A stretch of DNA of 64,000 bases from Bufo bufo (lineage: Eukaryota; Chordata; Amphibia; Anura; Bufonidae). How positions within the stretch are numbered: the stretch's first letter is position 1; the number at the start of each line of letters is the position of its first letter. The position numbers and the translations under genes are program-made. Below, piece after piece: positions 1-11,304 of the stretch. The notes under the pieces were generated by a model. It was not told the DNA's origin. It worked only from the letters and a program-made list of their open reading frames with translations, and ran no database searches. The DNA is taken from assembly GCF_905171765.1 (NCBI RefSeq), contig NC_053389.1:784988772-785052771 (forward strand), in the 5' to 3' direction.

Positions 1-908
1 CACAGAGTATCACACTCGATGGGCTTAGATACAGCAGCTCAGCACACAGTATCTCACAGGATGGGCTTAGATACAGCAGCTCAGCACACAGTATCAGACA
101 GGATGGGCTTAGATACAGCAGCTCAGCACACAGTATCTCACGGGATGGGCTTAGATACAGCAGCTCAGCACACAGTATCACACAGGATGGGCTTAGATAC
201 AGCAGCTCAGCACACAGTATCTCACAGGATGGGCTTAGATACAGCAGCTCAGCGCAGAGTATCACACTCGATGGGCTTAGATACAGCAGCTCAGCACACA
301 GTATCACACAGGATGGGCTTAGATACAGCAGCTCAGCACACAGTATCACACAGGATGGGCTTAGATACAGCAGCTCAGCAGACAGTATCTCACAGGATGG
401 GCTTAGATACAGCAGCTCAGCACACAGTATCTCACAGGATGGGCTTAGATACAGCAGCTCAGCACACAGTATCTCACAGGATGGGCTTAGATACAGCAGC
501 TCAGCACACAGTATCACACAGGATGGGCTTAGATACAGCAGCTCAGCACAGAGTATCACACTCGATGGGCTTAGATACAGCAGCTCAGCACACAGTATCA
601 CACAGGATGGGCTTAGATACAGCAGCTCAGCGCAGAGTATCACACAGGATGGGCTTAGATACAGCAGCTCAGCACACAGTATCACACAGGATGGGCTTAG
701 ATACAGCAGCTCAGCGCAGAGTATCACACAGGATGGGCTTAGATACAGCAGCTCAGCGCAGAGTATCACACAGGATGGGCTTAGATACAGCAGCTCAGCG
801 CAGAGTATCACACAGGATGGGCTTAGATACAGCAGCTCAGCGCAGAGTATCACACAGGATGGGCTTAGATACAGCAGCTCAGCGCAGAGTATCACACAGG
901 ATGGGCTT
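1..908. repeat. Minisatellite, 42-bp unit
   Basis: About 21.6 head-to-tail copies of a 42-bp unit beginning ATGGGCTTAGATACAGCAGC. The array runs off the left edge of the window and stops abruptly at 908. The unit is 14 codons long and lacks stops, so one frame stays open throughout; this is a by-product and not a gene. Units differ mainly in the stretch CACACAGTATCTCACAGG versus CGCAGAGTATCACACAGG, and the second variant dominates the right end. Confidence 0.97.
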
Positions 909-1203
909 ATGACTGATGAACTTTATCTTTCCTTGGACAAGTAAATCAAACACCAGGATGTCACGACCAGTGGGGTCATGGAGGGTCTGAGGGTGTAGGA
1001 AGGAAGAAAGTCTCCTGAATTTGTCTGTAAAGTTTTTAAATCCTTTTAGAGTCATATTAATGCTATTTTTATTTTATTTTTTTCATAATATTTTTACAAA
1101 TCTTTAAATATTTCAATATCCTTTTATAGCATATAAGCACTTGGGTATTTAAAATGCATTACACCTATGAAAACCACATTGATCATTACATATACTCCCC
1201 TCA
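909..1203. other. Unique spacer
   Basis: AT-rich sequence with T and A runs between the minisatellite and the next repeat. No coding similarity, RNA gene or inverted repeat was seen. Confidence 0.5.
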
Positions 1204-1395
1204 TCCAGGATGCTGATATTGTTGGCATATCCTCAGGACAGGCCATAGGTATCAGATCAGCTCCTCGCACCCCTATCAATCAGCTGTTTTGTTGTAGCAC
1301 CGCAGTGAATAGAAGATACAACAAAACAACTGATTGGTGGGAATGGTGGTTGTCAGACCCCCGCTGATCAGATATTGATGGCTCCTGAGGATTCA
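1204..1395. repeat. Dispersed repeat, GATCAGCTG family
   Basis: A degenerate copy of an element also seen at about 41808-42060 and 44120-44370. Shared hallmarks are a block reading like ATCCTCAGGACAGGCCAT, a run of 'cagacccccgctgatcag' type and the motif ATCAGCTGTTT. Ends are only approximate. Class not determined. Confidence 0.45.
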
Positions 1396-1551
1396 GCCAA
1401 CACCCCCTCCCCCCAAAAAAAAATTCTATGGAAAGATGTTTCTATGAAAATGTAATAACTGCGATCATAAGTATCCTCAAATAGCCTTTTTCGATATTTG
1501 ATCTCTGCTGTGGCTGATTCTTCTGCAGTGTGCAATAAGACCACTATATCT

Positions 1552-1992
1552 GTAAAGAATAAATCAAGGCAACTGGACTTACTGTAGATTTCTTGAAAAC
1601 GTTTCACTCGTTCTTCCAACGAGCTTTCTCAATTCTGAGTGACTGTACAAGAATTCTCTGGGAATAAATATGTAACTGAATCAACATCTGGTAATTATAC
1701 CCAGCATGGGGTCAGTGGTCATTATACCCAGCATGGGGTCAAAGGTGTTGATTCTATTATCCTAATTGGAGTCAGTAGGTGATAAAGACTTCCCAGAAAA
1801 AGGTGTAAAGACAGCATTGTATGTGGCAGACAATAGATGTCTAACCCCCTCGCCTCTATTCAAGCTTGGCTTCTTCATTTTTACGTAGATGGCCTCCTTC
1901 ACACCTCGTTTGTACCAATCAGCCTCCTTATCCAAAACACGTACTTGACTGTCTTCAAAGGTGTGACCTGTTTCTTTTGGATGTAAGTACAT
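1552..1992 (-). mobile_element. Penelope-like element fragment, inverted copy
   Basis: On the - strand this copy repeats the 3' part of the Penelope-like fragment at 2010-2822. The stretch 1762-1992 encodes the end of the GIY-YIG endonuclease region (residues such as KEADWYKRGVKEAIYVKM and KPSLNRGEGV). The non-coding tail at 1552-1640 mirrors 2733-2822. A 100-bp stretch at 1641-1740 has no counterpart and holds a short direct repeat ending in CCCAGCATGGGGTCA. It is frameshifted relative to the other arm and inactive. Terminal inverted partial copies are typical of this element class. Confidence 0.8.
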
Positions 1993-2009
1993 GGCTTAAT
2001 CTTGACCAA

Positions 2010-2822
2010 AGAAAATCCCCACCAGCACAGAGGCCAAGGCGAAGGAATTCAAACACCTCAGAGGGGCACTTAAAACTTGTGGTTATCCAGTTTGGGCCTT
2101 TGTCAAAACAGAAGGAAGGAGAAGAAAGAGCACCAAGACTACCAGTGAGGGCGAGAAGCATGACAGACGCAAGAATATGGTTATCCCATATGTAGCTGGG
2201 GTGTCTGAGAAACTCAAAAGGATTTTTAATAAACATCACATCCATGTCTGCTTTAAACCCAGCACCACATTGAGGCAACAACTGGTTCACCCCAAAGACC
2301 CAACGCCTAAACACAAGATGGACAACATTGTGTACGCAGTCCAGTGCAATGAGGAATGCTCAGAACTGTATATCGACGAAACAAAACAACAACTACATCA
2401 GCGTATGGCTCAGCATAGAGGAGCCAAAACCTCTGGTCAAGATTCAGCCATGTACTTACGTCTAAAAGAAACAGATCACACCTTTGAAGACAGTCAAGTA
2501 CGTGTTTTGGATAAGGAGGCCGATTGGTACAAACGAGGTGTGAAGGAGGCCATCTACGTAAAAATGGAGAAGCCAAGCTTGAATAGAGGCGAGGGGGTGG
2601 TTAGACATCTATTGTCTGCCACATACAATGCTGTCTTGACACCTTTTTCTGGGAAGTCTTTATCACCTACTGACTCCAATTAGGATAATAGAATCAACAC
2701 CTTTGACCCCATGCTGGGTATAATGACCTCTCAGAATTGAGAAAGCTCGTTGGAAGAACGAGTGAAACGTTTTCAAGAAATCTACAGTAAGTCCAGTTGC
2801 CTTGATTTATTCTTTACAGATA
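2010..2822 (+). mobile_element. Penelope-like retroelement 3' fragment (GIY-YIG endonuclease)
   Basis: The 2177-2683 frame contains VIPYVAGVSEKLKRIF, FKPSTTLRQQLVHPKD, IVYAVQCNEECSELYIDET and KEADWYKRGVKEAIYVKM, ending SPTDSN. This is the C-terminal linker plus GIY-YIG nuclease of Penelope-like reverse transcriptases, which nick target DNA for insertion. The segment just upstream (about 2040-2170) carries the preceding residues in another frame, so a frameshift lies near 2170. The usual YIG is YID here. The reverse transcriptase proper is missing. The tail (2733-2822) contains a hammerhead-like fold reported separately. Flanked on the left by an inverted copy. Confidence 0.88.
2733..2775 (+). 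ncRNA. Hammerhead-ribozyme-like motif in Penelope-like tail
   Basis: TTGAGAA (2737-2743) stands where a hammerhead has CUGANGA. It is followed by a 6-bp stem, CTCGTT (2746-2751) pairing with AACGAG (2757-2762), and then TGAAAC (2763-2768). Penelope-like elements are known to carry hammerhead ribozymes in their terminal repeats. The first core box is mutated, so self-cleavage is doubtful. The mirror copy lies at 1601-1640 on the - strand. Confidence 0.5.
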
Positions 2823-3437
2823 CACCATGACCTGGATAAAGGAGAACCTTCACAGACCATAAGACCACTAGAGGTCACTGTTTTGGCCATTATGAGCCCT
2901 CCTATAGAATCTGCCTTGATTGACATCATGTTTGTGATCAGGGCTTTTCAAAACTAGTCTCCCAGTGTCTTAAAGAGGACCATCAAGTATCTCATTGGTG
3001 GGGGTCCCACCATTGGGAAACCCACCAATCATGAGAACAGGGCCCTGAGGGCCCACAGTGAATAAAGCCATGGTCACGCATGCAGACGGTCACTCTAGGA
3101 AACTGCTGAAGAAAAGTCAACAGTCCCATAGGGATGACTAGAAGCAGCGTGCATGTGTGACTCACTCCATTCACTTTGATTTTTTTTTACTGTTATATAT
3201 TTATATATATTTTACAATGTATACCTCTATATCAGACTGAAAAAAATCTTTGTGGGGGTTTCCAAGTGTGTTTATTATAATGCTATGGGGATATGCCCAT
3301 TTTTCACTGTGCACTAACGCTGCTGTGTGCAGCATCCTAATTTCCATACAGGCTGTTGTTTTTGTGAGGACAGGATCTCTCAAGTCTCACAAGTGATGCT
3401 AAAAACATATTTTTGTGTTACTTTAATTAAATTCTGT
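2823..3437. other. No gene seen
   Basis: Mostly unique sequence. A stretch near 2995-3060 (GGTGGGGGTCCCACC, then 'ccaatcatgagaacagg') resembles part of the repeats at 10.1 and 38.7 kb. AT-rich around 3180-3230. No exon or RNA gene recognised. Confidence 0.4.
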
Positions 3438-3439
3438 AA

Positions 3440-3535
3440 CAGAAATCTGCCACTAGAGGGAGCTCACAGCATAAGTTCCCATAGAACTCAATGATAAATC
3501 AATATTAGTAGTGAGCTCCTCCTAGTGGTGACAGA
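3440..3535. repeat. Small imperfect foldback repeat
   Basis: AATCTGCCACTAGAGGGAGCTCAC on the left is inverted as GTGAGCTCCTCCTAGTGG on the right, with a loop of about 50 bp. The CTAGAGGGAGCT core recurs near 22570. Likely a short non-autonomous DNA element. Confidence 0.5.
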
Positions 3536-3536
3536 G

Positions 3537-3725
3537 GGAGGTTTCTGGATAATAGTAAACCCTCCTAAGTTTAATGGAGGTTTCTGGATAATAGTAAAGC
3601 CTCTTAAGTTTAAGGGGGGTTTCTGGATAATGGTAAAGCCTCTTAAGTTTAAGGGGGGTTTCTGGATAATGGTAAACCCTTCTAAGTTTAGGGGAGATTT
3701 CTGGATAATAGTAAACCCTAATGCA
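3537..3725. repeat. Tandem repeat, 39-bp unit, five copies
   Basis: The phrase GTTTCTGGATAAT recurs at 3541, 3580, 3619 and 3658 with a diverged fifth copy near 3697, giving a 39-bp period. Units differ by a few bases (TAATGGAGG versus TAAGGGGGG). The 13-codon unit is free of stops on both strands. Confidence 0.9.
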
Positions 3726-4336
3726 GCGAGCCAGGACCGCAGGGGAATAACTTGTGAGGTGACGGTGTACCGAGGAATAATCACAGTTAGTTCTTTACTC
3801 ACAGTTTTGACGCTCCCTGGGCCGGGCTGCAGTGAAGGGTAGAACGGCACCAAATTCTCCGGGGCACACTCTATTACAGGGGACACCGGCCAGGTGGTGA
3901 TCGAGGTGCCCTTGATAGTGGTTGGATTTCCTGGGTGCTTGTGCGGCTGGGCCCCTGAATTAGGTAATGTTGTGACGCCAGCACCTTGGTGGTGCAAAAT
4001 GATGAGAGTGGTTGTAGTATGGAGATGGAAGAATGAGGCAGGGTTTGAATCCAACTCAGAACTTTACTGTAAGCAGAGTCTTGACAGCAATTTACATCCA
4101 GATATGTATATGGAGGTTGAATACTGTAAATCCAGGTAACAGGCTGTATATTAGGCTATAGTAGGAGGTTGTGTACTCACTGGTAGTTAGCTCTTTGCCT
4201 TGTTCTAATCTCAGTAAAGGTGGTTCATGTCCTTATCTTCTACAAACAAGTGATGCAACAGATGGCCTGTCTGTCCTTGAAGTAACGGTGAGGCTGCTGG
4301 AAGCTAATAAATCCTTCACCTTGATACAAAGGCGCC
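3726..4336. other. No gene seen
   Basis: Unique sequence between a small tandem repeat and a foldback transposon. Short open frames occur on both strands but show no family resemblance or splice context. Confidence 0.4.
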
Positions 4337-4339
4337 TAA

Positions 4340-5950
4340 GGCTACTTTCACACTTGCCTTTGGGGTTCCGCTTGTGAGATCCGTTTAAGGGTTCTCACAA
4401 GCGGCCCCGAACTGATCCGTTCATCCCCAATGCATTCTGAATTGATAAGGATCCGTTCAGAATGCATCAGTTTGGCTCCGTTCCGCCTCCATTCCGCTCT
4501 GGAGGCGGACACCAAAACGCAGCTTGCAGCGTTTTGGTGTCCGCCTGGCCGTGCGGAGCCAATTGGATCCGTCCTGACTTACAATGCAAGTCAATGGGGA
4601 CGGATCCGTTTGACGTTGACACAATATGGTGCAATTGCAAACGGATCCGTCCCCCGTTGACTTTCAATGTAAAGTCAGGAGTCCCTATTAATATACCATC
4701 GGATCAGAGTTTTCTCTAATCCGATGGTATATTTTTAACTTGAAGCATCCCCATCATCATGAGTTAGATCGTGAAAACTCAGATCCGACAGTATATTCTA
4801 ACACAGAGGCGTTCCCATAGTGATAGGGACGCTTCAAGTTAGAATATACTGAGAACTGTGGACATAACTGTGGACATAACAGCACCCGATCTCTTACAGG
4901 GGGCTGTGATCCGCAAAATTAACCCCTCAGGTACCGCACCTGAGGGCTTAATTGTGCGTATCATAGCCCCCTGTAAGAGATGAGGTGCTGCCAGGCAGCA
5001 GGGGCCAGACCCCCCTCCCTCCCCAGTTTTAAATTCATTGGTGGCCAGTGCGGCCCCCCTCCCTCCCCAGTATTAAATTCATTGGTGGCCAGGGCCCCCC
5101 CTCCCCAGTATTAAATTCATTGGTGGCCAGTGCGGTCTCCCCTCTCCCCAACCCCCTAATTAAAATCACCTTCCTGCCCCCCCATCATTGGTGGCAGCGG
5201 AGAGTTCCGATTGGAGTCCCAGTTTAATCGCTGGGGCTCTGATCGGTTACCATGGCAGCCAGGACGCTACTGCAGTCCTGGCTGCCATGGTTACTTAGCA
5301 ATTTTAGAAGCATTTTACTTACCTGCGCTGTCTGTGGCCGGCCGGGCGCTCCTCCTACTGGTAATTGACAGGTCTGTGCTATAAGCAATGCGCCGCACAG
5401 ACCTTTCACTTACCAGTAAGAGGAGCGACCGGCCGGCCACAGACAGCGCAGGTAAGTATAATGCTTCTAAAATTGCTAAGTAACCATGGCAGCCAGGACT
5501 GCAGTAGCGTCCTGGCTGCCATGGTAACCGATCGGAGCCCCAGCGATTAAACTGGGACTCTGATTGGAACTCTCCGCTGCCACCAATGATGCGGGGAGGG
5601 GGGAAAGTGTGATTTTAATTAGGGGGGGGAGAGGGGAGGCCGCACTGGCCACCAATGAATTTAATACTGGGGAGGGAAGGAGGGGGGCCGCACTGGCCAC
5701 CAATGAATTTAAAACTGGGGAGGGAGGGGGGTCTGGCCCCCTGCTGCCTGGCAGCACCTGATCTCTTACAGGGGGCTATGATACGCACAATTAACCCCTC
5801 AGGTGCGGCACGATGTGAAAACTCAGATCTGAAAAAGCTGTTATGCAGACGGATCCGTTCTGAACGGATACCATCGTTTGCATTATAGGTGCGGATCCGT
5901 CTGTGCAGATACCAGACGGATCCGCACCGAACGCAAGTGTGATAGTAGCC
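4340..5950. mobile_element. Large foldback DNA transposon (Harbinger-like MITE)
   Basis: A 1.6-kb non-autonomous element. Its ends are inverted: GGCTACTTTCACACTTGC at the left and GCAAGTGTGATAGTAGCC at the right. It is flanked by a 3-bp TAA duplication (4337-4339 and 5951-5953), as PIF/Harbinger elements leave. Inside, a second long inverted repeat pairs about 4885-5320 with 5430-5815 and includes GC-rich arms with CCACCAATGAATTTAA repeats. ATCCGT motifs are frequent in the outer arms. Apparent open frames within it are palindrome artefacts; no transposase is encoded. Confidence 0.85.
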
Positions 5951-6073
5951 TAAAGCCTAGAATAATGGTTATTGTCCTTCCTTTGTCATTCCACATAGAA
6001 AATGGTAAAAATCCACTTGGCACTCCGGAAGAGTAGACGGTAGAATAAAGGTTTCACCTCTGCCTGCTTTCCT

Positions 6074-6600
6074 AGCTTAGAGAAAAAAAGACAATGCAGC
6101 AGCACCCTGCAAATCAGATAAAGTACAACAATGCCATAGTCACAGAAATATTATAGTGCTAATACTACGCTTATTTAGAAAGTGAGATGCTTGGCAAATG
6201 TATTTTGTACAAAACCATCTGAGCCCGTCTGCCGAACGTCAAGGCGATCTCTGTAAGACGGGTCCTAACACTAAATACTACCTGTTATGCGCCATAATGG
6301 CCGCCATAAAGTTCAGGAAGTGTTGGATCCACATGCATGCTGGGTACAACACTTCCTGAACTTTATGGTGGCCATTATGGCACATAACAGGTAGTATTTA
6401 GTGTTAGGACCCGTCTTACAGAGATCGCCTTGACGTTCGGCAGACGGGCTCAGATGGTTTTGTACAAAATACATTTGCCAAGCATCTCACTTTATAAATA
6501 AGCGTAGCATTAGCACTATAATATTTTTTTGTAACTATGGCATTATTGCACTTTATCTGATTTGCAGGGTGCTGCTGCATTGTCTTTTTTTCTCTCTAGG
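6074..6600. repeat. Long, nearly perfect palindrome
   Basis: The left arm starts near 6074 (AGAGAAAAAAAGACAATGCA) and is mirrored by the right arm ending near 6600 (TGCATTGTCTTTTTTTCTCT). Arms are about 250 bp each, with the centre near GATCCACATGCATGC at 6330. Few mismatches separate the arms, which suggests recent origin or gene conversion. No coding potential. Probably a foldback DNA element; ends and target duplication not established. Confidence 0.8.
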
Positions 6601-7122
6601 TTTTTGCCATGGCGGCGTGCACCTGCGCATTGGGAGGTGCTGACTAACCCCCTTTTCTTTGCTTTTCTAGCTTGACACTAAGACAAACGAATTGGCTCCT
6701 CTGGGCCGTGGAGCCCAAGAGATAGCTGAGAGGAAAGGGGTCCTCTCCTTCCCCCTTGCCCCTCACTCCATCTCCTCCAACTTCCATACTCTAACTCCCT
6801 CTAACTAGGCCTGAACTGAGGTATATATACTGTGGTGCTACCCCCATCTAGTGGTGGAATATGTGTAATGCACCTGACAGCCTGTTAACAGGGATCTTTA
6901 TAAAAAAGTGCAATACAACATGGTACGACATACAATAAACCAAGATTTGCAGTGCCCACGTACATGAGTGGGACGCTGCACTAAGTTTAAGGATGTGGGT
7001 TTAAGCCACAAATTGTCTGCCTCCACTATAGGATTGTACATAATATTATCATAGATAACTACTTGAACGAGGGCGCTAAGCTAGAGGATGGTTGCCTCTT
7101 AGTCCCCTGCTTACAAACCTGC

Positions 7123-7156
<34 letters not shown>

Positions 7157-7737
7157 CCTTCTCCTATTAACTCCTGAAAACATCTCACCAGACATGGAGC
7201 TGAATTGTGCCTGCAACCTGATATTAGTAACCACATGCTGTATCTGCCAAGGCCTGAATTTTGAGGTTTCTGCTTGATTTCCGCTCGTCAGCAGAATTTT
7301 TTTTCTTATTTTTGCTTCACTTTTCTTCTTTGTCTCCTGGGTATAGATGGGGGGGGGGGGGGGGGCAGCATTTGTGATGTAGGGTGCAGCCGTGTGTATA
7401 CAGGGGGTTCATTCTAGATACTGTATTATATGTAGGGGGAATGGTACAAGTTGAGGACTTCATACGTAAAAATCAGCTTCTGCTATATGGAGGGTTAACC
7501 CGTGCAATATATTCCCCTCTGTGCCAAGTGCAACTTCACTGGTGGTCAAAGATGGAAGTAAACCAAGTAAGTATTAGACCCCCATCCTCTAATAAAATAT
7601 ATTGTTTGTTCAGTGCTATGACTTTACATTACACCTCGGGGCATACATTTGATTTTTGTACCATTATCAGTAAAGTAAAAGATGACGCAATTCTGCCAGT
7701 AGATTTCCCACAAAAATCCTTGTACGTCTATTAGACC
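6601..7737. other. No gene seen; simple repeats
   Basis: Contains an alternating TA run at 7123-7149 and a 17-base G run at 7349-7365. The rest is unique sequence with short frames of no recognisable family. Confidence 0.5.
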
Positions 7738-7740
7738 TAA

Positions 7741-8718
7741 GGCCCCTTTCACACGGGCGAGTTTTCCACGCGGGTGCAATGCGTTCACCTGACGCATTGC
7801 ACCCGCACTGAATCCGGACCCATTCACTTCAATGGGGCTGTGCACATGAGCGGTGATCACTTGTGCGTTGCGCGAAAATCGCAGCAAGCTCTATATTCTG
7901 TGTTTCTCACGCAACGCAGGCCCCATTGAAATAAATGGGGCTGCGTGAAAATCGCAAGCAAGTGCAGTGCGATTTTCACGCATGGTTGCTAGGAGATGAT
8001 AGGGATGAGCAACCCCGGACCCTATTAAAGTAAATTCACTGTATTATTTTCCCTTATAACATGGCTATAAGGGAAAATAATAGCATTCTTAATACAGAAT
8101 GCTTGCTAAAATGTCGATTGAGGGGTTAAAAAATAAAAAAAATTAACTCACCTCATCCACTTGATCGTGCAGCCGGCATCGTCGTCTTTCTTCTTCTTTC
8201 AGGACCTGCAAAAGGACCTTTGATGACTTAATTGCGCTCCCCACATGGTGACGTCAGTGCAGGTCCTGCTGAATGAAGATAGGAGGATTACATCATCAAA
8301 GGTCCTTTTGCAGGTCCTGAAAGAAGAAGAAAGAAGACGATGCCGGCTGCGCGATCAAGTGGATGAGGTGAGTAATTTATTTTTTATTTTTTAACCCCTC
8401 AATCGACATTTTAGTAAGCATTCTGTATTAAGAATGCTATTATTTTCCCTTATAACCATGTTATAAGGGAAAATAATAAAATCTACAGAACACCTAACCC
8501 AAACCCGAACTTCTGTGAAGAAGTCCGGGTTCGGGTCTGGGTACCACATTCAGTTTTTTATCACGCTCGTGCAAAACGCATTGCACCCGCACGATAAAAA
8601 CTGAACAACGCAATCGCAGTCAAAACTGACTGAAATTGCGAGCGCACTCGCACGGGTTTCCCGCAATGCACACTCAACGCATCCGGAGCAAATCCGGGAC
8701 GCCCGTGTGAAAGAGGCC
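7741..8718. mobile_element. Foldback DNA transposon (Harbinger-like MITE)
   Basis: Starts GGCCCCTTTCACACGGGCG and ends CGCCCGTGTGAAAGAGGCC, flanked by TAA at 7738-7740 and 8719-8721. Within it a second palindrome pairs about 8020-8210 with 8290-8480, including TTATTTTCCCTTATAAC and its complement. No protein is encoded. A left-half copy of the same family lies at 52334-52725. Confidence 0.85.
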
Positions 8719-8721
8719 TAA

Positions 8722-9530
8722 GTGTTGTGATGACGGGTACAATACAGGGCCATTGTGTAGTATATCATCAAGTGATCGCACAGACATGTCCACTAGCAGG
8801 CCTAAAAAATGTAAAATAGAGTATAATAAGAGGTTTAAAATTATGCCTAAAAAATAAAAACAAAAAAGATTTTTCCAATTAAAAATGCTTAATCAATAAT
8901 CATATCAGAAAATATAAAGAGAAAAAGTTCACATAATTGACACAACCTATAAAATAATGAAGGTGAATGTCGTAAAAACAAAAACAATATTACAACTGCT
9001 GTTTTTGTTCCTCCCTTCCAAAAATTGGAACAAAACATGATCAAAAAGTCATATGTTCCCCAAAATGGTACCAATGAAATCCTCAATTCGTCCTGCAAGA
9101 AACAAGTCCACACACAGCTCCTTAGACAGAAATAAATAAAGAAATTACGGCTCTCAGAATAGGGTGGCACAAAAACTAGTAGTAACATAAAAAAGTAGTA
9201 ACATAAAAACTATATAAATCTGGTATTTCCATAATCCTACTGAGCCACAGAAAAAAGCATTTATTACACATAGTAAGCAAAACCTAAAGACCTAAGCATC
9301 CCAAATTTTTTAACTGATGTTTTTGCCATCCCCAAACATTTATTATGCATATATAAATAAAAAATGATTAAGGAAAAAAAGTTATATTTTTTCAGTACAT
9401 TATATGTACCCTATGATAGTGGCACTTGGAAATACAGCTCTGCAAACAACAAGCCCTCATATGACTACGTCAAAATAAAAATAAAAAAAAGTGATGGCTC
9501 TCAGTAGAAAGGAATGAAAAACAAAAAAAA
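8722..9530. other. A-rich non-coding stretch
   Basis: Low-complexity A-rich sequence with runs such as AAAAATAAAAACAAAAAAG. Resembles old repeat-derived sequence, but no family was identified. No exon, RNA gene or clear inverted repeat. Confidence 0.4.
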
Positions 9531-9589
9531 ATTTAAGCCAAAACTGGCTGCAGCAGTTAGTTGCGCCGCTATCTGCAACTTCTTCCCGC

Positions 9590-9790
9590 TCACGCCAGGT
9601 CTAAAATTGTGGGAGTGGCGAGGGCGGGGAAGGGGCCCGTCTAATTTACCATTTTCTACGCCTTGTTTAGGCGTAGAAAAAGGTCTAAATGTAAGACAGC
9701 TCGGAAGCTGTCTTACATTTAAAACTGGTGCTGGATGTGCCAAAGTTATGGAAAGGCCGGCGCCTCTTCATAACTTCGGCAGATCCTCCG
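9590..9790. repeat. Series of short hairpins
   Basis: Three adjacent inverted repeats: TTTCTACGCC/GGCGTAGAAA, AAATGTAAGACAGCT/AGCTGTCTTACATTT and AAGTTATG/CATAACTT. They suggest a structured short interspersed element. Ends and promoter boxes not identified. Confidence 0.4.
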
Positions 9791-10099
9791 CCAGCTATGG
9801 AGCTTTGATAAGACCGGCGTGGGCCCGGCTGCGACCAGCACTCACGCAAGATTTACGAGCCAGAGGAGGACGAAGTAGGAGAGTGGGTGGGCAAGGGGAC
9901 TGCAAGGGGAGCGGTTATGCCGGCACATCGGAGAGGGACCTGGGCACTTGCTACCTTGACGCTGCCCCTGGGCACTTGCGGGACCTAATTTGCATATCTT
10001 TATAAAGTGTTTTTCAGCTTCTGGACGGGGAAAGACACAATACAGGTACTATTTTTATGTTGAGGAACTGTGCTATAAGGTGATATGGGCGCTCTGAAA

Positions 10100-10546
10100 A
10101 GGGTTGTCTCATCATGGACAATGGGGGAATATCACAAGGATATTCCCCCATTGTCTTATAGGTGTGGGTCCCACCGCTGGGATCCGCACCTATATCGAGA
10201 ACGGAGCCCCGCAAGTGAAGGAGGGAGCACTGAACATGCGCAGCCGACCTCCATTCATTTTCTAAGGGGCAGGCGAAAATAGCCGAGCGCTGGCTCGGCT
10301 ATTTCCGTCAGCCCCATAGAAATTAATGGTAGCGGTGGCCGCGCATGCGAGGCCGTGCATGTGAGGTACGCTCCCATTCACTTCTATGGGGAGCCGACTT
10401 GGTGGTGGCCGGACCGTAGTCCTCCAGCCGCTAGCTCCGTTCTCGATATAGGTGCAGGTGAGGTCCCAGCGGTGGGATCAGCACCTATTAGACAATGGGG
10501 GCATATCCTAGCGATATGCCCCCATTGTCCATGATGAGACAACCCC
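10100..10546. repeat. Foldback element
   Basis: GGGTTGTCTCATCATGGACA at the left is inverted as TGTCCATGATGAGACAACCC at the right. Each arm carries a smaller hairpin around ATTCCCCCATTGTC / GACAATGGGGG. An inner inverted repeat pairs GATCCGCACCTATATCGAGA with the segment near 10435-10465. Non-coding. Confidence 0.8.
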
Positions 10547-10625
10547 ATTAAATGCTCAAAGTAGGTGACAGACTCCCTTTAAATGGAGCTGACCTGCAAA
10601 ATCAGGCAGAACCCATAGACACAGG

Positions 10626-11204
10626 ATGAGTCCCGGAACGAAAAAAACACAGAATGACCATATTATTAGTTTTAGAAGAAGTAAAACCATTAGGGATTGT
10701 GTAGTGAGGAGCCGCTTCCAAGAGAAGAGTTCTAATTGGTTGGAGAAATATATCTCCAAGGGTAATTTTAGTTGTGGACACTGTTCAACGTGTAGATTCA
10801 TGTGTAGGAGTAAGTACCTAAAAATTGGAGGACTTGACCACCATGTGGTGAAACACTTCATTTCCTGTAGGACACAGTTTGTAGTGTATGTTATGTTTTT
10901 CCCTTGCGGACGATTTTATCTAGGAAAAACCATTAGATGCCTATATGTAAGATTTCGGGAGTACAGGAGGTCCATAGAGGCAGGTATAGGATCACCAAGA
11001 CTGATTGAGCATATACATGAGGAGCATGAAGGAAAAAGTGATATATTAACATACGCAGGAATAGAGGTGGTGCAAGCCCCAGATCGTGGAGGGGACAGGA
11101 ACCGCATCCTGTTACAAAAAGAAGCTTCTTGGATTATCAAAAAAAAAAACGCAATGGGTCCTTTAGGTCTAAATGAGAAGAATGATCTTGCGGTATTTGT
11201 GTAA
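10626..11204 (+). mobile_element. Penelope-like retroelement, C-terminal GIY-YIG domain
   Basis: An uninterrupted frame carries a cysteine cluster (CGHCSTCRFM), then the nuclease: VVYVMFFPCGRFYLGKT (GIY-YIG core), an arginine-bearing helix (RFREYRRSIEAG), the catalytic-type glutamate in QKEASWIIK and the family-typical GLNE near the end. This is the endonuclease end of a Penelope-like reverse transcriptase. Its reverse-transcriptase part is absent, so the copy is 5'-truncated and starts near 10620, just after the foldback at 10100-10546. It is followed directly by its 3' untranslated region. It is of a different lineage from the copy at 2010-2822. Confidence 0.85.
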
Positions 11205-11304
11205 TCTTTTATGTTATTTATATTGTTTTATTGAGCTGTCTATGGTTGTCATGGATATGCCGCCGACGTGAGCGTATATTACGTGAGCACGTCGGCGTCA
11301 TCAC

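Noticed and set aside
19..912. A 297-codon frame starting with ATG
   Set aside because: Translation of the 42-bp minisatellite.
9514..10005. A 163-codon + strand frame
   Set aside because: It runs through a group of hairpins in repeat-like DNA and resembles no protein family.
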